64,000 nucleotides of DNA from Desulfosporosinus metallidurans (GTDB lineage: Bacteria; Bacillota; Desulfitobacteriia; Desulfitobacteriales; Desulfitobacteriaceae). Below are positions 47,455 to 56,813 of the stretch, in pieces (the first letter of the stretch is position 1; each line of letters starts with the position of its first letter). The notes beneath the pieces were generated by a model. That model was not told where the DNA came from and searched no databases. It saw nothing but the letters and a program-made list of their open reading frames with translations. The stretch is from NCBI RefSeq assembly GCF_001936615.1, contig NZ_MLBF01000001.1:124001-188000 (forward strand), written 5' to 3'. A program made the translations under genes and the position numbers.

Positions 47455-48756
47455 CTAACTTTCTAATCTCAAGCGTTTAAAAATATCATCCACATGTTGC
47501 AGATGGTATTTCAAATCAAACAAACCCGCAATTTCCTCTTTGCTCAAATAGTTAGCAACTCGATCATCTGCCGAAACAACGTCTATGAAATCCTGACCAT
47601 TATCCCAGGCTGCAAAAGCGTCCTGTTGAACCCAGGCATAAGCTTCTTCTCGCATACAGCCATGTTCGACTAAGGCCAAAAGAACACGCTGAGAGGATGT
47701 CAGGCCAAAGGTTTTCTGCAAATTTCGTCTCATCTGATCCTCACGGATTTTAAGACCAGAAATAACTCGAGTCATTTGACGGAGCATATGATCTAAAAGA
47801 AGACAACTATCCGGGAGGATTACCCTTTCCACCGAGGAATGGCTCATATCCCGTTCATGCCAAAGTGTAATATTCTCCATTGCCGCCAACGCATTCCCGC
47901 GCAAAAGTCGTGACATTCCGCTCACCTGTTCACACACAATCGGATTGCGTTTATGCGGCATCGCCGAAGAACCTTTTTGCCCTTCTGCGAAAGGTTCCTC
48001 GACCTCAAGGATTTCTGTTCGTTGCAAATTGCGGATTTCCGTAGCTATTTTCTCCAACGACCCCCCAATTAATGCCAGGGTCGTTATATAATGTGCGTGA
48101 CGGTCCCGTTGCAAAATTTGATTGCTTACTAAAGCCGCTTCTAACCCTAGGTGAGTGCACACCGCTTCCTCAACTTCAGGTGACACGTTAGCATACGTTC
48201 CTACTGCTCCTGAAATCTTACCCACGCTTACGGAAACAATCGCCTGATCGAGACGTTCCATTTGACGATCAAGTTCAGCAATCCATAAGGCCAGCTTTAA
48301 ACCAAACGTCAGCGGTTCAGCATGAATCCCGTGACTTCGACCGACCATCACGGTATATTTACTCTCTAACGCCCGGTTGACTAAGGCACTTCGTAAATCT
48401 TGAAGATCCTTCTTAAGTAAGCGGCCTGAATCCCTTAAAACCAAGCTTAATGCTGTATCCTTAACATCTGAAGAGGTTAAGCCGAGATGAAGGTATTTTC
48501 CGGCCTCTCCAATCTCCTCTACAACCGCTTGGAGAAAAGCGATCAGATCATGACGTACCACATGTTCTATTTCCAAAACCCGCTTCGGGTTCACTTTCGC
48601 CGATCTTCTGATTTCTGACATAGCTTCTTGAGGGATTTCCCCCCGCTTAGTCATCACCTCAGCGACCGCCAGTTCCACTTCCAACCAACGTTCATATTCA
48701 TATCCGTCCTGCCATAGTTTTCCCATTTCAGGGTGGGTGTATCGATCGAGCAACAA
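47455..48756 (-). CDS. purB: Adenylosuccinate lyase
   Basis: A 433-residue member of the fumarase/aspartase superfamily that acts twice in purine synthesis, on SAICAR and on adenylosuccinate. The signature GSSAMPHKRNP is present, with HLGLTSSDVKDTA and GRSHGIHAEPLTFG upstream. The TTG start follows AGGGGG. Probably co-transcribed with purA. No purine riboswitch is visible upstream. Confidence 0.97.
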   Translation of the reverse strand: MLLDRYTHPEMGKLWQDGYEYERWLEVELAVAEVMTKRGEIPQEAMSEIRRSAKVNPKRVLEIEHVVRHDLIAFLQAVVEEIGEAGKYLHLGLTSSDVKDTALSLVLRDSGRLLKKDLQDLRSALVNRALESKYTVMVGRSHGIHAEPLTFGLKLALWIAELDRQMERLDQAIVSVSVGKISGAVGTYANVSPEVEEAVCTHLGLEAALVSNQILQRDRHAHYITTLALIGGSLEKIATEIRNLQRTEILEVEEPFAEGQKGSSAMPHKRNPIVCEQVSGMSRLLRGNALAAMENITLWHERDMSHSSVERVILPDSCLLLDHMLRQMTRVISGLKIREDQMRRNLQKTFGLTSSQRVLLALVEHGCMREEAYAWVQQDAFAAWDNGQDFIDVVSADDRVANYLSKEEIAGLFDLKYHLQHVDDIFKRLRLES

Positions 48757-48828
48757 CCTTCGCCCCCTGTCATTTCATAGTATTCCACAAATCGTGAGTC
48801 TTCATAAACTTAGTACATGGCAGCTATA

Positions 48829-50241
48829 TTAGACCTTTGACACGATGTCTCGTCCCACGACAATCCCTGTCGCTGAAGCTTGCATTAAACCACGGGTTAT
48901 CCCTGCGCCATCCCCAATGGCATATAAGCGAGGAATCTCTGTTTCAAAGTTGGATTTTACTTTGACTTTTGAAGAATAAAACTTTGCCTCAACCCCGTAA
49001 AGTAAGGTATTCTTCGAATACATACCCGGTGCAATTTTGTCAAAGGCTTTAAGAGTTTCGATCAGAGATGTCAGATACCGCTCTGGTAAGACATAACTGA
49101 GATCTCCCGGAACTGCGGAGAGAAGCGTCGGTATGGTCGTTGATTGACGCAGTCGGCTTTCCGTTGTCCGTCTTCCCTGCAAAAGATCTCCCAGACGCTG
49201 AACCATCACACCACCGCCCGTTAACATGTTAGCGAGCCGGGCAATATAACGACCATATTCGATGGGCTGATTAAATGGCTCTGTGAAATGCGTTGAAACC
49301 AACAAAGCAAAATTTGTGTTCTTCGTCTTTTTCTCAGGATCAGCATAACTATGCCCATTCACCACAGCGATTCCGCCATCATAGTGCTCCTCAGAAACTA
49401 CACCACCTGGGTTGACACAGAAACTTCGCGTTTTAAGATCATATGTGTCTGAATAATAAACCAACTTTGCTTCATAAAGATCCCGCGTTAGATGATCCAT
49501 GATCGAGTTCGGAACTTCGACACGTACTCCGATGTCCACCTCATTGTTTTCAGTTGCCACGCCTAAACGTACGGTCTGCTCAGCGAGCCAATTCGCTCCC
49601 CCTCGACCAGGGGCTGCAACCACATAACGAGCAGCCACTTCATATAGTTCTTGTTCATCGCGACGTTGGATCGTTGCCCCTTTGATTCCTTCTGGGTTGG
49701 CAATAATATCTTTAACTTCAGCAAGTTCCCAAAAGGTGGTATTCGTTTTGTTCATAAGATGTTCATACATACCCTTTAAGACATCATAAGCCAGTTCTGT
49801 TCCCAAATGACGTACAGGACAATGAATCAGCTGAATATTGTGCCGTGACGCCTCGTATTGAATCTCTTCAACTCGACGGGTATCTAGACCATATACCGTT
49901 TCCTGTGCTCCGAATTTGCAATAAATAGAATCTGCGTAATTAACCAGATCTTGAGCTTGTTCTTCCTTCATATATTCCGTTAAACGGCCACCGACTGCAG
50001 GACTTAAGGACAGTTTCCCATCACTAAATGCTCCTGCACCTGACCAGCCTCTGGTAATAGCACAGGGATTGCATCCGGCGCAAACTCCTGTCGCACGAGC
50101 AGGGCACCTTCGTTTTTCAATGGTTCGTCCGCTATCTACAATAAGAATCTTCAAGTTTTTATCGTGTTTTGTCAACTCCAAGGCCGTGAAAATCCCGGCC
50201 GGACCGGCTCCAATAATTAAGACATCTACTTCATGTTTCAA
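48829..50241 (-). CDS. FAD-dependent oxidoreductase (COG2509 type)
   Basis: A 470-residue flavoprotein. The N-terminal dinucleotide fold GAGPAGIFTALEL lies at about residues 12-24; a cysteine cluster CPARATGVCAGCNPCAITRG follows at about 47-66 and GDGAGITRGLMQASATG near the C-terminus completes FAD binding. The protein resembles the uncharacterised FAD-dependent dehydrogenases of COG2509. The start is TTG, eight bases after GGAGG. Substrate is unknown. It lies between dnaB and purB. Confidence 0.88.
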   Translation of the reverse strand: MKHEVDVLIIGAGPAGIFTALELTKHDKNLKILIVDSGRTIEKRRCPARATGVCAGCNPCAITRGWSGAGAFSDGKLSLSPAVGGRLTEYMKEEQAQDLVNYADSIYCKFGAQETVYGLDTRRVEEIQYEASRHNIQLIHCPVRHLGTELAYDVLKGMYEHLMNKTNTTFWELAEVKDIIANPEGIKGATIQRRDEQELYEVAARYVVAAPGRGGANWLAEQTVRLGVATENNEVDIGVRVEVPNSIMDHLTRDLYEAKLVYYSDTYDLKTRSFCVNPGGVVSEEHYDGGIAVVNGHSYADPEKKTKNTNFALLVSTHFTEPFNQPIEYGRYIARLANMLTGGGVMVQRLGDLLQGRRTTESRLRQSTTIPTLLSAVPGDLSYVLPERYLTSLIETLKAFDKIAPGMYSKNTLLYGVEAKFYSSKVKVKSNFETEIPRLYAIGDGAGITRGLMQASATGIVVGRDIVSKV

Positions 50242-50461
50242 TTGTATCTCCTCCTAGAGCCGTTTACTTTTACCAATTCACCTAGGACCTTCTTCAGTCA
50301 CAAACAATTTCATCTTAACAATCCTCTTCCTCCTTGTCAATCCAATAACCGAACATTAATTAAAAATATACATAAAACATTCGACTTTCCTTCTCTTTGT
50401 TTCGACAATAAAGTTTATAAAGAACATATATCTTGCAAAAAAGCCTAAGAAAACCAAAAAT

Positions 50462-50487
50462 CCCCCAGCCTACGAATAGGCAAGGGG
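50462..50487 (-). terminator. Terminator of dnaB
   Basis: CCCCTTGCCTA pairs with TAGGCTGGGGG (two mismatches) around a four-base loop, followed by ATTTTTGG on the minus strand. Confidence 0.65.
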
Positions 50488-50494
50488 AAACCAA

Positions 50495-51830
50495 TTAAGC
50501 CGTTTGATGTTGTCGATCCAGGTTCACAAATTTAGTAAATTCTTTAAGGAAGCCCAATTCAACAGTTCCTACCGGACCGTTGCGATGTTTGGCTATAATT
50601 AACTCGGCAATGCCTTTCTTCTCTGAATCCGGATTGTAATACTCATCCCGATAAATAAATGAAATCACATCCGCATCCGCTTCAATTGCCCCCGACTCTA
50701 ACAAATCAGACATAATAGGCCGTTTATCCTGGCGTTGTTCAACTCCCCGATTGAGTTGGGATAAGGCGACGACCGGGATCCGGAGTTCACGAGCAAGCCC
50801 TTTAAGAGTTCTGGAAATTTGGGCCACCTCTTGCTGTCTGCTCTCTGTCTTTTTTCCCCACCGACAATAACTGCAGGTAGTCAATAATAACCATCCCAAG
50901 ATTATGTTCCATCTTCAAACGGCGAGCCTTTGATCGAAGCTCAGCCAAAGAAATTCCCACCGTATCATCGATAAAAATCGGAGCATCCGAGAGGGGACCG
51001 ACTGCCCGCGTCAGTTTCGGCCAATCTGCATCGAGCAATTCTCCGGTTCTCACACGCTGTTGATCAACCATTGCTTCCCCACAAAGCATCCGTTGCACCA
51101 ATTGTTCTTTAGACATTTCCAAGCTGAAAATGGCAACAGGCACCTTGGCACGAACTGCCGCATTTTGAGCCATATTTAAAACCATAGCCGTTTTTCCCAT
51201 AGAAGGCCGAGCAGCAATAATAATCAGATCAGAAGGCTGCCAGCCCGATGTCATCCGATCCAATTCTGTGAAAAAAGTGGGAACACCTGTCAGATTTCCT
51301 TTATGAGCATAGAGATACTCAATTTTTTCAAACGTTTCTAAGAGAACGTCCCGTATAAAGCTATAGCCATCTTGAACACGCCGTCGGGAAAGGTCCAAAA
51401 TAAGCTTTTCAGCTTCTTCTAGCAGACCTCGTGCCTCTTCTCCGGGTTCATATCCCCGTTCCAGGATACTGCTTGTCGCCCGAATAAGCTGACGAAGGAG
51501 AGCCTTTTCTGTCACCAGTTTTGCATAATAATCAACATTAGCGGCTGAAGGGACAGAACGAGCGATCTCCGAGATCGTCGCGATTCCCCCCACTTGTTCT
51601 AGACGCCCCTGCTGACGCAAACTCTCCGCGACACTGACAAGATCAATTGGATCACCCTTTTCGAAGAGATCACGCAGCGCGGAAAAGATTAAACGGTGAT
51701 TATCTCTATAAAAATCTTCCGGTTGAAGCATTTCAAAGACAGAACTACCGGCCTCCGGTTCGAGCATGACCGCTCCCAAGACCGCCTGTTCAGCCTCTAA
51801 ATTATGTGGTGGAACTTTTAGTAGTTCCAT
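50495..51830 (-). pseudogene. dnaB: Replicative DNA helicase DnaB, one-nucleotide frameshift
   Basis: Together two frames encode a normal DnaB of about 445 residues. The first (from ATG 51830, nine bases after GGGAGG) carries the N-terminal domain, Walker A ARPSMGKTA and Walker [11 protein letters not shown]. It departs from the family after SVGKK. The second frame resumes [22 protein letters not shown] and runs to the C-terminus, including the [10 protein letters not shown] block. The break is at a G4A6 run (50850-50859), which appears to hold one extra base. DnaB is essential, so a sequencing error is likely; a true mutation with another helicase, or slippage, remains possible. Neighbours are lon and rplI, as is usual. 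Confidence 0.88.
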
Positions 51831-51887
51831 ATCCTCTCTCCTCCCGGTCATACATGCTCTCTAATATTTGCTGTTAAACTCTCACTG

Positions 51888-53786
51888 TTAAAAAACGTGC
51901 TGCATAGCCTCTTCAATCGTGCTGACTCCCACCACTTCTATACCCTGCAAGCTCTGAGGTACATCCGCCATATTTTCGAGTGGGATCAGAACCTTACGAA
52001 CGTCAACCTGCTTGGCTCCAAAAATCTTTTCGTAAATACCGCCCACTGGTTTGACCTTACCCTGAATGGAAATCTCCCCGGTGACGGCAACATCTTGGCG
52101 TAATGGTTTATTTTTTAAGGCACTGTAAATAGCAAGTGTGGTTGCCAGCCCTGCCGAAGGACCGTCAATTTTTGCCCCACCGACCACATTTACATGTACA
52201 TCGTAATTGCGCAAATCCTCACCTGTCAGATCGCGTATGACCGCAGTGGCATTGAATACAGCGTCTCTAGCCATACTTCCCGCTGTTTCATTAAACCGAA
52301 CCGTTCCTTTGCCATCCCGTCCAGCAAAAATGATTGCCTCAATCTCCAACACAGAGCCCAAAAATCCTGCTACACCCAATCCCAAAATTCTCCCAATTTC
52401 CAAGCCAGGTTGAACCTTGCGAAAAACATACGGGGTAAGGCGAGCCAGGTGCAGGACTTCATAAACATCGGCACTCGTCACCCTAACTTCATCTTGATCC
52501 GGGTTACGATACCTTGCTAAACCGTAGGCATCCGTAAGGATACTATTCGCTTTCCGCCCCTCGATTACATAGTCACTGATAATTTCTGGGACATTGTCCT
52601 CCAGAGCCACCCCAAGTTTTTGAGCGGCTTGCCGTATGATATGCTGGACATCACCTGGTTCGAGCGGTTCAAAGTAGACTTCTGAACAGCGGGAACGTAG
52701 GGCCGGATTAAGTTCTGCCGGATCTCTTGTTGTAGCTCCAATGAGAACAAAATCAGCAGGTGCCCCCTCATCAAAGAGTTTCTTAATCCACAGAGGAACC
52801 TGGGGATTACCTTGATCATAATACGAAGAATCGAAGGATACCCGCCGATCTTCAAGTACCTTGAGCAATTTATTTAAAAGCAAGGGATCCATTTCTCCTA
52901 TTTCATCAATGAACAGTATCCCGCCGTGAGCCTCGGTTACTAGCCCCATTTTGGGCTCTGGAATGCCTGTATCTGCTAAATCGTGCTTTGCCCCCTGGTA
53001 GATCGGATCATGAACAGATCCCAAAAGAGGATTGGTTACATCCCGAGGATCCCATCGTAACGTCGTTCCATCAACTTCGATAAAAGGAGCCTCTTTAGCA
53101 AAGGGAGAATGGGAATGGTTTTTCACCGCTTCCAAAGCGACCCGAGCTGCCGACGTCTTACCGACTCCCGGAGGACCATACATTAAAATGTGTTGGGGGT
53201 AAGGAGTCGCCAACTTGGCCAGAAGAGCTTGCAGAGCACTTTCTTGGCCTATGATTTCTGCTACGGTCTGTGGTCGCAGGACATTCGACGCCGAACGCTT
53301 TAGGGAAACGGTATTCATCTTTTCGAGGATGGCTAGCTTCTTGAGTGTTTGTGCATTTTCTGGTCCGGCTGTCTCTTGAAGGACCTGAATTTTTATTTCT
53401 TTGACGTAATCTTCATGCCGTTCCTGCATCTTTTCCGAAACGACACGTTCCAGCCGTTCTTCTACTGAACGCCGGGCAATAAGCTCTGCAATTTGTTCCT
53501 CTATTTCATCTAAAAGTTGCGGAATTTCCTTCATTTCCGGGATAAGCTGACTCGTTGGATCATCAGAGACAATTTTGCGTAATCCGGCAACGCGTTCGAC
53601 GAGTAGATCCGAACGCATCAGCTTGAGCGCTTCCAATTTACTGGCCTTAAGAACAAGCTTGTCCGTTCCATAATAGTTTGAAAGCAGTACATAGAGAGCC
53701 TCAACTTCTCGGCTCCACTCTTCCTCATCGTGTAACCGATCAACAAGATTCGTATGATTTAACCATTTTGCCAAAATCCCTTTCAT
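51888..53786 (-). CDS. lonC: LonC-type ATP-dependent protease of spore formers
   Basis: A 632-residue Lon-family protease. An N-terminal coiled region (about 85-165) replaces the LonA substrate domain. The AAA+ module has Walker A GPPGVGKT at 204-211 and Walker B GGILFIDEIGEMD. The C-terminal protease domain has the catalytic serine in DGPSAGLATT and lysine in GGIYEKIFGAK. It fits the LonC group (TIGR02903) restricted to some spore formers. It sits between rplI and dnaB and is probably expressed with them. Confidence 0.9.
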   Translation of the reverse strand: MKGILAKWLNHTNLVDRLHDEEEWSREVEALYVLLSNYYGTDKLVLKASKLEALKLMRSDLLVERVAGLRKIVSDDPTSQLIPEMKEIPQLLDEIEEQIAELIARRSVEERLERVVSEKMQERHEDYVKEIKIQVLQETAGPENAQTLKKLAILEKMNTVSLKRSASNVLRPQTVAEIIGQESALQALLAKLATPYPQHILMYGPPGVGKTSAARVALEAVKNHSHSPFAKEAPFIEVDGTTLRWDPRDVTNPLLGSVHDPIYQGAKHDLADTGIPEPKMGLVTEAHGGILFIDEIGEMDPLLLNKLLKVLEDRRVSFDSSYYDQGNPQVPLWIKKLFDEGAPADFVLIGATTRDPAELNPALRSRCSEVYFEPLEPGDVQHIIRQAAQKLGVALEDNVPEIISDYVIEGRKANSILTDAYGLARYRNPDQDEVRVTSADVYEVLHLARLTPYVFRKVQPGLEIGRILGLGVAGFLGSVLEIEAIIFAGRDGKGTVRFNETAGSMARDAVFNATAVIRDLTGEDLRNYDVHVNVVGGAKIDGPSAGLATTLAIYSALKNKPLRQDVAVTGEISIQGKVKPVGGIYEKIFGAKQVDVRKVLIPLENMADVPQSLQGIEVVGVSTIEEAMQHVF

Positions 53787-53817
53787 TAGGGGTCCCCTTT
53801 CACGAGATCAGTATCCG

Positions 53818-53832
53818 TTTCGATGTTCGATA
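53818..53832. repeat. Short GATGTTCGAT repeat copy
   Basis: TTCGATGTTCGATATG in the lonC-rplI gap resembles the repeat units at 8315-8340 and 10408-10500. Confidence 0.35.
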
Positions 53833-53840
53833 TGTTGCCT

Positions 53841-54287
53841 CTATAAGGCAGAAACATGTACTTGAAGCTTCGCATTCACTTCAGGGTGGACTTTAACATG
53901 AACCTCATAACTACCTAGGGCCTTAATTGGTTCTTTTAAATCCAATTTGCGTTTATCCACTTCAACTCCATGCTGCTTTTTTAAAGCAGCAGCAATTTCT
54001 TTACTTGTTACGGAGCCAAACAAGCGCCCGCCTTCGCCCGTCTTCGTCTTGACTTCAATCTGGAGGGCATTTAGTTTACCAGCTAATTCAAGAGCATCTT
54101 CTTTTTCTTTTACCTTGCGGCGATCTTCAACCGCTTTCTTATGGGAGATATCCTGAATATTTCCGGTAGTCGCTTCAATAGCTAACTTTTTAGGGAAAAG
54201 GAAGTTTCGGGCATACCCGTCAGCAACTTCATAGACCTGCCCCTTTTTACCCGTACCTTTAACATCTGCTTGAAGAATAACTTTCAT
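53841..54287 (-). CDS. rplI: 50S ribosomal protein L9
   Basis: A 148-residue L9 of normal length. The N-terminal rRNA-binding domain starts [32 protein letters not shown] (shown in part), the long connecting helix spans about 40-75, and the C-terminal domain ends LQVHVSA. It follows the DUF2232 gene and precedes lonC, an order conserved in Peptococcaceae-like genomes and related to yybS-rplI in Bacillus. Confidence 0.97.
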   Translation of the reverse strand: MKVILQADVKGTGKKGQVYEVADGYARNFLFPKKLAIEATTGNIQDISHKKAVEDRRKVKEKEDALELAGKLNALQIEVKTKTGEGGRLFGSVTSKEIAAALKKQHGVEVDKRKLDLKEPIKALGSYEVHVKVHPEVNAKLQVHVSAL

Positions 54288-54299
54288 GTGAATTCCCCC

Positions 54300-55232
54300 T
54301 TATGATTCTTCCGGTAGGCGTCGAAAATTAAATACTAAATCAAACAGCCCAAACATCATAATACTAACTAAACTGAAAAAGAAATAAACGAAACTCGTCA
54401 AGATTAACGTAAATTTGAGAACGCGAGGGATCTTCGGCGACTGTAACAAATACAGATACACTGAAATTCCTAACACTAAAGTCAAGGCACCGTAAACAAC
54501 CATCAAGTTAATTCCAAGTCCACTAAGCACAGTCCAAGAAAATTGATCTCCTAAAAGATAGAAAACGATACCCAAAATTCCACCCCAAACTGCATACCAA
54601 GGCAAGCGCCAACGGGTGAACGGAATCCGTCCCTCATCTCTAAACCAGCGGCTCACACTATAAAAAACTAATCCGTACTCAGCTAAAGCGACGATCGCTG
54701 ACAGTCCAGGTATAATTAAACCATAAAAGTGAATAAATTGTTGCAAGGAATCTCGGAGTTGCACTTCTGAAATTCCTTGTTGTTGTATCACTGCAAGCAA
54801 TCCGGAAGCCTTATATTGCTGAACTGCCAAATTTATCATGTCACTAACGGTTTTAGAATCAAAACCTTGTGCAAGGAAGGACAGAGTCGGAATGGCCCCT
54901 AAAATTGCAGCAACCATTGCACTCCAAAAAAAGGTCACGCGCGCCTGCCAATTCCTCTGCCACCCAAAAACACCCAGTAAACCCGCCAGGGGAACTAGGG
55001 TCATCTGATTAAAAGCCGTTCCGCCCAAAACTATCAAGGGTGCGACATACCCAATCAACACCAGAACCGTGCTTACCAGTAATCCTCTGCGACGGCCGAA
55101 CAAAAACAGAGCGAGTAACATGAGTATTTCCCAAACAGCACCCCATGTTCCCCAAGAGACTCCCACCCATGGAAAGGTTAAAAGGATAGCCCCAGCTAAA
55201 TAGTTCATAGCCTCATCATCTCTTAAAAACAT
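54300..55232 (-). CDS. DUF2232 membrane protein (YybS-like)
   Basis: A 310-residue integral membrane protein with about eight hydrophobic segments, matching the DUF2232/YybS family by topology and by its place immediately upstream of rplI. Weak family blocks such as the first-helix GAILLTFPW and the YGLVFYSVSRWF segment are visible. It may be a transporter-like membrane protein; function is unknown. ATG 55232 follows AGGAG by eleven bases. Confidence 0.78.
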   Translation of the reverse strand: MFLRDDEAMNYLAGAILLTFPWVGVSWGTWGAVWEILMLLALFLFGRRRGLLVSTVLVLIGYVAPLIVLGGTAFNQMTLVPLAGLLGVFGWQRNWQARVTFFWSAMVAAILGAIPTLSFLAQGFDSKTVSDMINLAVQQYKASGLLAVIQQQGISEVQLRDSLQQFIHFYGLIIPGLSAIVALAEYGLVFYSVSRWFRDEGRIPFTRWRLPWYAVWGGILGIVFYLLGDQFSWTVLSGLGINLMVVYGALTLVLGISVYLYLLQSPKIPRVLKFTLILTSFVYFFFSLVSIMMFGLFDLVFNFRRLPEES

Positions 55233-55254
55233 GATTGCCGATTCTCCTATTAAC

Positions 55255-55566
55255 TTAGTCTTCAGGGGCCAGATAGCTCAAGAGTAAGCTTAGATCTCCC
55301 CACTGCTTTTCAAGATTCATCTCATCCGTATTTTTTAATCCCTCAAGACGCTGTAAAAGCAAGCGATCAAGGCGGGAAAAGTCAAAACCCAACCGTCTTG
55401 CAAGCAAGTAACTCATCCCCACAAGATCCGCCAGTCCTTGCATCATCTCCGCCTCTGAACCACTTAGTGTCCCATGTTGGATAAGCCACTGTGCCTGAAT
55501 TAAATTGACCTTTAGTTCATCAATGGCCCTTAGACCTTTAACAACATCGACTTCGATATTTTCCAG
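55255..55566 (-). CDS. MazG-like protein (PF12643 type) with probable CTG start
   Basis: A protein of 103 residues reading MENIEVDVVKGLRAIDELKV at its N-terminus and YLLARRLGFDF, LLLQRLEGLKN and EKQWGDLSLLLSYL later, which fit the short MazG-like family. From the first ATG only 63 residues would be made and the conserved N-terminal helix would be lost. No ATG, GTG or TTG occurs in frame before it. A CTG at 55566, about nine bases after AGGAGG, is the only codon that restores the family N-terminus. A nucleotide pyrophosphatase role is uncertain in this short group. Confidence 0.7.
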   Translation of the reverse strand: MENIEVDVVKGLRAIDELKVNLIQAQWLIQHGTLSGSEAEMMQGLADLVGMSYLLARRLGFDFSRLDRLLLQRLEGLKNTDEMNLEKQWGDLSLLLSYLAPED

Positions 55567-55699
55567 GGTTGCCCCCTCCTAAAGTCAAACTTCACTACCC
55601 AATACAGTTCGTGATAAACCTACAATCTCCTGCACTCCGGTTGAATGAAAATATACCCATAGGCAAAAATAGAAAAAGGGAGCTCTCGCTCCCTCTTTT

Positions 55700-55930
55700 C
55701 TACTCAACACTATATGGTAACAAGGCAATACTACGAGCCCGTTTGATGGCCAAGGTCACTTGGCGCTGATGCATTGCACAGTTTCCGGAAATACGACGTG
55801 GCAATATCTTGCCGCGATCTGTAACATACTTGCGTACTTTATGTGTCTCTTTATAATCCATAGACACAACTTTATCAACACAAAAACTGCACACCCGTTT
55901 ACGTGGGCGGCGTCCGCGTTCACGTTTCAT
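55700..55930 (-). CDS. rpsR: 30S ribosomal protein S18
   Basis: A 76-residue S18 with a basic N-terminus containing a CSFC pair (14-17), the [17 protein letters not shown] core and the [14 protein letters not shown]-terminus. It binds S6 on the small-subunit platform. It ends the conserved rpsF-ssb-rpsR operon. The N-terminal cysteines suggest a zinc-binding C+ form. Confidence 0.97.
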   Translation of the reverse strand: MKRERGRRPRKRVCSFCVDKVVSMDYKETHKVRKYVTDRGKILPRRISGNCAMHQRQVTLAIKRARSIALLPYSVE

Positions 55931-55949
55931 ACTGTTAACCCTCCCCTAC

Positions 55950-56354
55950 TTAAAATGGGATATCATCATCCAGATTTACTTCATGTCCAAACGAGCTAGT
56001 TCCATTTGGCGAAGCTGATTCTGTGCCCCCACTGTCCCTTGGACTTAATAAGTGAACATTTTCAGCAATAACCTCTGTAACCCAGCGTTTTTGACCATCT
56101 TGTCCAGTATAAGTTCGAATCTGGATTCGTCCGTCTGCAGCAGCCATTTTTCCCTTTGCTAAATAATTAGCACAAAACTCAGCTAGCTGCCGATAGACTA
56201 CACAGGGAATAAAATCTGTTTCTCGTTCTCCTTGGGCGTTTTTGAAATTACGATCAATTGCCAATGTAAAATTAGCGACTGCTACACCAGTTGGGGTGTA
56301 ACGCAATTCGGGGTCTTTAGTTAAACGGCCAATCAAAACGACCCTATTCAACAT
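55950..56354 (-). CDS. ssb: Single-stranded DNA-binding protein
   Basis: A 134-residue SSB with an OB fold (about 1-105, [22 protein letters not shown] start), a short glycine/serine linker and the acidic C-terminal tip DDDIPF that recruits partner proteins. The linker is shorter than in many Firmicutes SSBs. Lies between rpsF and rpsR, as usual. Confidence 0.97.
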   Translation of the reverse strand: MLNRVVLIGRLTKDPELRYTPTGVAVANFTLAIDRNFKNAQGERETDFIPCVVYRQLAEFCANYLAKGKMAAADGRIQIRTYTGQDGQKRWVTEVIAENVHLLSPRDSGGTESASPNGTSSFGHEVNLDDDIPF

Positions 56355-56371
56355 GTGTGCCCCACCGTCCT

Positions 56372-56659
56372 TTAGTCATCTTTTCTAACTGTTAAGAAAC
56401 GGATAACATCGTCGGAAATTTTCATGACCCGTTCGATTTCCTGCGATGTACGACCTTCACCTTCAAAGTTCATGAGGATGTATTGGCCTTCCTTATAATC
56501 TTGGATCTCATAAGCCAACCGACGTTTGCCCCACTTTTCCACAGTCACGTTATCGCCACCATTACTGGCTACGAGCCCGCTTAAACGGTCAACAAGTACA
56601 GTCGTTGCTTCCTCATCCAAATCTGGCCGGATGATGTAAAGTAATTCGTACGCTTTCAT
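56372..56659 (-). CDS. rpsF: 30S ribosomal protein S6
   Basis: A 95-residue S6 with the [15 protein letters not shown]-terminus and the [21 protein letters not shown] core. First gene of rpsF-ssb-rpsR. The 154-base upstream gap may hold an S6:S18 autoregulatory leader, but I could not identify its structure with confidence. Confidence 0.97.
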   Translation of the reverse strand: MKAYELLYIIRPDLDEEATTVLVDRLSGLVASNGGDNVTVEKWGKRRLAYEIQDYKEGQYILMNFEGEGRTSQEIERVMKISDDVIRFLTVRKDD

Positions 56660-56813
56660 ATTTGCACCTCCCCTCGGACTAAAGCGGCCCCGTTGAACGG
56701 AGCAGGGATATATAGACTACTAAGCAAAAATTATACCATTTTGTCCCCAGAAAAGCAATATCATTTGTCGGATTTTGTATCGCCTTGTGAACCGCTCGGT
56801 CTCATGAATTGTC

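Noticed and set aside
50850..50859. Programmed -1 frameshift at an A-AAA-AAG-like site in dnaB
   Set aside because: The downstream frame requires a +1 shift (or loss of one base), so the -1 mechanism does not fit.
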